Assembly (NCBI GenBank): GCA_903944255.1
Contig: CAJARE010000029.1
Location: forward strand, 1-9,939
Length of the DNA: 9,939 nt
From: an uncultured beta proteobacterium
Lineage (GTDB): Bacteria > Pseudomonadota > Gammaproteobacteria > Burkholderiales > Burkholderiaceae
Reading direction: 5' to 3'
The position numbers and the translations under genes are program-made. This document shows positions 7,374-9,939 of this stretch, one piece after another; the first letter of the stretch is position 1; each line of letters opens with the position of its first letter. Below the pieces are notes generated by a model, which was not told the origin of the DNA, did not search any database, and worked only from the letters and a program-made list of their open reading frames with translations.

Positions 7374-8354
7374 ATGAATTTCCTTACTCGCTTTACCACT
7401 GGCGCCCTGCTATCTCTTTCTTTAGTCAATTTAGCTTTTAGCGCGCCTGAAACGGACTGGCCTAAAAAACCAGTTGTTGCGGTTCTTTCTTTTCCTGCTG
7501 GCGGCTCTACTGACGTTTTTGCACGTGCTGTGATGGCACCCCTCAGTGAGGCCTTGGGTCAATCGGTAGTAGTGGAAAATAAACCTGGTGCTGGCGGCAT
7601 GATTGGTTTAGGTGCTGCTGCAAAAGCAGCGCCCGATGGTTACACCATTCACTTTAGTGCCTTGACTAATCAAGCTATTTCACAAGCACTTTTTAAGAAT
7701 CCCCCCGCTGATCTGCGTAAGGATTTCATGCCCGTTGCCTTAGTCGGAACTGTGCCACATTTGATAGTCGTCAATCCGAATGTGCCCGCTAAAAATGTTA
7801 CTGAACTGATTGCCTTTATTAAATCTAAAAAGGGTGACTTTAGTTATGCATCTCAAGGTAATGGCAGCCTCTCTCATCTTGAATCGACTATGTTCATGCA
7901 ACGTATTGGAGCAAGCGGAACTCACATCCCTTACAAAGGAAGTAGCTTTGCTCTCCCTGATTTGATTGCTGGTAATACCTTAATGATGTTTGATAGCGTG
8001 ACTGCTTCTTTACCCCATATCCAAAGTGGCAAGCTACGTCCTATCGCCATTGCCGCTACAGAGCGCTCACCCCTCATCCCAAATGTTCCAACACTTGGTC
8101 AAGATGGTATGAAGCAATTTGAAGTTGAAAACTTTTTTGCTGTCTATGTACCTAAAAATACTCCGCCAGCTGTAGTCAGCAAATTGGAGCGTGAGATTCG
8201 GAAGATTTTGACAAATCCAGATTTCAAAGCACGCATGGCAACGCAAGGCATTCATCCTCAATTTGCCAACTCAGAGCAATTAGCTGAAATTACTAATAAA
8301 GAGCATGATAAATGGGAGAAAGTAGTCAAGTCTGCCAATATCAAGGTCGATTAA
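7374..8354 (+). CDS. Bug-family (TctC-like) periplasmic solute-binding protein
   Basis: A 326-residue tripartite-tricarboxylate-type binding protein. An N-terminal Sec signal peptide covers about residues 1-23 or 24 (basic start, Leu/Ser/Ala core, AFSA). The mature part has the Bug hallmarks FPAGGSTDVFAR (40-51), ENKPGAGGMIG (68-78) and AAPDGYT (85-91). The mid-region with NG-SLSHL, HIPYKGSS and DLIAGNTLMMFD, and the SGKLRPIAI--ERS--IPNVPTL block, complete the family pattern. Known members bind carboxylates such as citrate, aromatic acids or amino acids. AGAGG lies five bases before the ATG. No TctA or TctB membrane partner is in the window, so it is an orphan, as is common in Burkholderiales; it may use a distant transporter or serve in sensing. 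The next gene, a gamma-glutamyltransferase relative, begins 41 bases downstream on the same strand, suggesting co-transcription. Confidence 0.95.
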   Translation: MNFLTRFTTGALLSLSLVNLAFSAPETDWPKKPVVAVLSFPAGGSTDVFARAVMAPLSEALGQSVVVENKPGAGGMIGLGAAAKAAPDGYTIHFSALTNQAISQALFKNPPADLRKDFMPVALVGTVPHLIVVNPNVPAKNVTELIAFIKSKKGDFSYASQGNGSLSHLESTMFMQRIGASGTHIPYKGSSFALPDLIAGNTLMMFDSVTASLPHIQSGKLRPIAIAATERSPLIPNVPTLGQDGMKQFEVENFFAVYVPKNTPPAVVSKLEREIRKILTNPDFKARMATQGIHPQFANSEQLAEITNKEHDKWEKVVKSANIKVD

Positions 8355-8395
8355 ACGGATTCATACTTCCAACCAATTTTTTTATAAGTTCTTCT

Positions 8396-9939
8396 ATGTT
8401 GATATCCCCTCCCTTTGGTGGCGGTCGCGCTCCAGTCCTTGCCAAAAATTCCGTAGCTAGCTCACAACCACTAGCGACTCAAGCCGGTATAGAAGCGCTC
8501 CAAAATGGTGGCAATGCTGTTGATGCTGCGCTGGCGACTGCAATCACTCTTACAGTTGTAGAGCCCACCATGAATGGTATAGGTGGCGATGGTTTTGCAC
8601 TGATTTGGGATGGCAAAAAACTCCATGGCTTAAATGCTTCTGGACGTGCTCCTGCTGCTTGGACGCCTGAGTATTTTGCAGGCAAAGCTGCTATGGATTT
8701 GATTGGATGGAAAACGGTTACTGTCCCGGGCGTAGTTGCCGGGTGGATTGAACTATCCCGCAAGTTTGGCAAATTACCATTTGCACAACTCTTCAAACGT
8801 GCGATTGATTACGCAGAAAATGGTTTTCCAGTTTCTCCAGTAATTGCACGTCAATGGCATGAAGCAGTTCCTGTTCTAAAAAATGAACCTGGATTTTCTG
8901 AATCATTTTTATTAAATGGTAAATCACCGGCTGCAGGTCAGATTTGGCGTTACCCAGCACAGGCTAAAACCCTTAAAGAAATCGCTGCAACAGAAACAGC
9001 ATCCTTTTATAAAGGTTCATTAGCAAAACAGATGGTGGACTTTGCACAAGTAACCGGTGGCTGCTTTACCATGCAGGACTTTGCCAACTACACAACAGAA
9101 TGGGTTGAGCCGCTCGCATTTGATTATGGTGAATACACCTTGCATGAGATTCCACCGAATGGTTCTGGCATAGCAGCTCAAATTGCACTGGGCATTTTAG
9201 AAGCAGCCAAGGTAAAACAATACCCTGCCAATTCCGCAAAACGCATTCATTTGCAAGTCGAGGCAATGCGCATGGCTTTTGCAGATGCTTATGCTTATGT
9301 ATCTGACTCATCTTCTATGAAGATGCCTCCAAGTGCACTCTTAGATAAACAATATTTAGCCAGTCGCGCAGATTTAATTGATCATAATCAGTCAGGAACT
9401 TATGGCCCTGGTGATCCTCACTCCGGCGGCACTGTCTATCTTTGCGCCGCAGATCAATCTGGCATGATGATTTCATATATCCAGTCGAACTTTAAAGGAT
9501 TTGGTTCTGGAGTGGTCGCACCTGGTGGTATCGCTTTTCATAATCGCGGCATGAGCTTTAGCCTAGTGGATGGCCATCCCAATCAAGTTGCTCCTGGTAA
9601 GCGCCCCTTCCACACTATTATTCCTGCTTTCTTAACTAAAGGTAATCAGCCTGCCATGGCTTTTGGTGTGATGGGGGGCAATATGCAACCTCAAGGTCAT
9701 ATTCAATTTGTGATGCGCTTTGTGGATGAACATCTCAATCCACAAGCCTGTTCTGATGCTCCGCGCTGGCGTATTGATGACTTAGGTAAGTTAACTGTTG
9801 AAGCAGCAATGCCACAAAGCATTATTGATGGGCTCAAAGAGCTTGGCCATGAAGTGGCGATTCAACCAGCTAATAGCTTGGACTTTGGTAGTGCTCAAGC
9901 GATTGCTAGGTTAAGTGAAGATACTGATACTGCATATAT
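8396..9939 (+). CDS. Gamma-glutamyltransferase-family Ntn-hydrolase, YwrD/acylase-like (3' end outside window)
   Basis: An open frame of 514 codons runs off the right edge; relatives are around 530 residues, so only a short tail is missing. Family blocks are NGGNAVDAALA (37-47), VVEPTMNGIGGDGF (54-67), ASGRAP with Arg84 (the likely carboxylate-binding Arg), GWKTVTVPGVVAGW, and GDPHSGGTVYL with Thr346. Thr346 should be both the autocleavage site and the N-terminal nucleophile of the small subunit. Further on are IQSNFKGFGSG, FHNRGMSFSL, HPNQVAPGKRPFHTIIPA and GVMGGNMQPQGH. The last blocks differ from classical glutathione-cleaving enzymes and match the YwrD-like branch. There is no signal peptide, so cytoplasmic, unlike periplasmic Ggt of E. 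coli. The ATG at 8396 lacks a clear Shine-Dalgarno, but the frame has no better start and the N-terminus is family-like. It probably forms an operon with the Bug-protein gene. The substrate may be a gamma-glutamyl compound or another amide; the family name alone does not decide this. Confidence 0.93.
   Translation, partial: MLISPPFGGGRAPVLAKNSVASSQPLATQAGIEALQNGGNAVDAALATAITLTVVEPTMNGIGGDGFALIWDGKKLHGLNASGRAPAAWTPEYFAGKAAMDLIGWKTVTVPGVVAGWIELSRKFGKLPFAQLFKRAIDYAENGFPVSPVIARQWHEAVPVLKNEPGFSESFLLNGKSPAAGQIWRYPAQAKTLKEIAATETASFYKGSLAKQMVDFAQVTGGCFTMQDFANYTTEWVEPLAFDYGEYTLHEIPPNGSGIAAQIALGILEAAKVKQYPANSAKRIHLQVEAMRMAFADAYAYVSDSSSMKMPPSALLDKQYLASRADLIDHNQSGTYGPGDPHSGGTVYLCAADQSGMMISYIQSNFKGFGSGVVAPGGIAFHNRGMSFSLVDGHPNQVAPGKRPFHTIIPAFLTKGNQPAMAFGVMGGNMQPQGHIQFVMRFVDEHLNPQACSDAPRWRIDDLGKLTVEAAMPQSIIDGLKELGHEVAIQPANSLDFGSAQAIARLSEDTDTAY

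Noticed and set aside
8355..8395. T-rich run as a terminator between the Bug gene and the Ntn-hydrolase gene
   Set aside because: A run of seven or more T is present, but no stable inverted repeat precedes it, so an intrinsic terminator is not supported.
8479..8796. 105-residue minus-strand frame inside the gamma-glutamyltransferase-like gene
   Set aside because: The plus-strand frame here carries continuous family motifs; the antisense frame is low-complexity and proline/serine-rich.

Overview
This window looks like a chromosomal nutrient-uptake region from a beta-proteobacterium, most likely of the order Burkholderiales. The evidence is a Bug-family (TctC-like) periplasmic binding protein, which this order has in unusually large numbers, next to a peptide-type ABC importer, an amidase and a gamma-glutamyltransferase-like enzyme. 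The moderate GC content (roughly mid-40s percent by eye) and compact spacing suggest a streamlined freshwater lineage such as Polynucleobacter. That genus guess is an inference, not something the sequence proves.

Layout. Positions 2-256 (+) hold the C-terminal end of a LysE/RhtB-type exporter cut by the left edge. It converges on a six-gene minus-strand block running from 7242 down to 261. In transcription order this block is: an amidase-signature hydrolase (7242-5881), a family 5 extracytoplasmic solute-binding protein (5731-4130), two DppB/DppC-type permeases (4095-3154 and 3154-2246) and two DppD/DppF-type ATPases (2242-1241 and 1244-261). The last four genes overlap or nearly touch, so translation is probably coupled. 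A 131-bp divergent intergenic region (7243-7373) separates this block from a plus-strand pair: a Bug-type binding protein (7374-8354) and a gamma-glutamyltransferase-family enzyme (8396 to the right edge, where it is cut close to its expected end).

How the genes may work together. The ABC genes form a complete importer: binding protein, two permeases and two ATPases. The amidase and the Ntn-type hydrolase could cleave amide or gamma-glutamyl bonds in imported compounds, and the Bug protein could capture a carboxylate ligand. This would make the region a scavenging locus for organic nitrogen and carbon (peptides, amides or gamma-glutamyl conjugates). The real substrates cannot be read from the sequence. 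No transcriptional regulator, RNA gene, mobile element, CRISPR array or phage gene was found. Non-coding features of note are an AATAC-N4-GTATT palindrome and possible overlapping divergent promoters at 7285-7345, a perfect 14-bp tandem duplication upstream of the binding-protein gene, and a strong ribosome binding site that supports a TTG start for the first permease. I did not find a clearly new biological system; the most unusual element is the gamma-glutamyltransferase relative with a non-canonical donor pocket.
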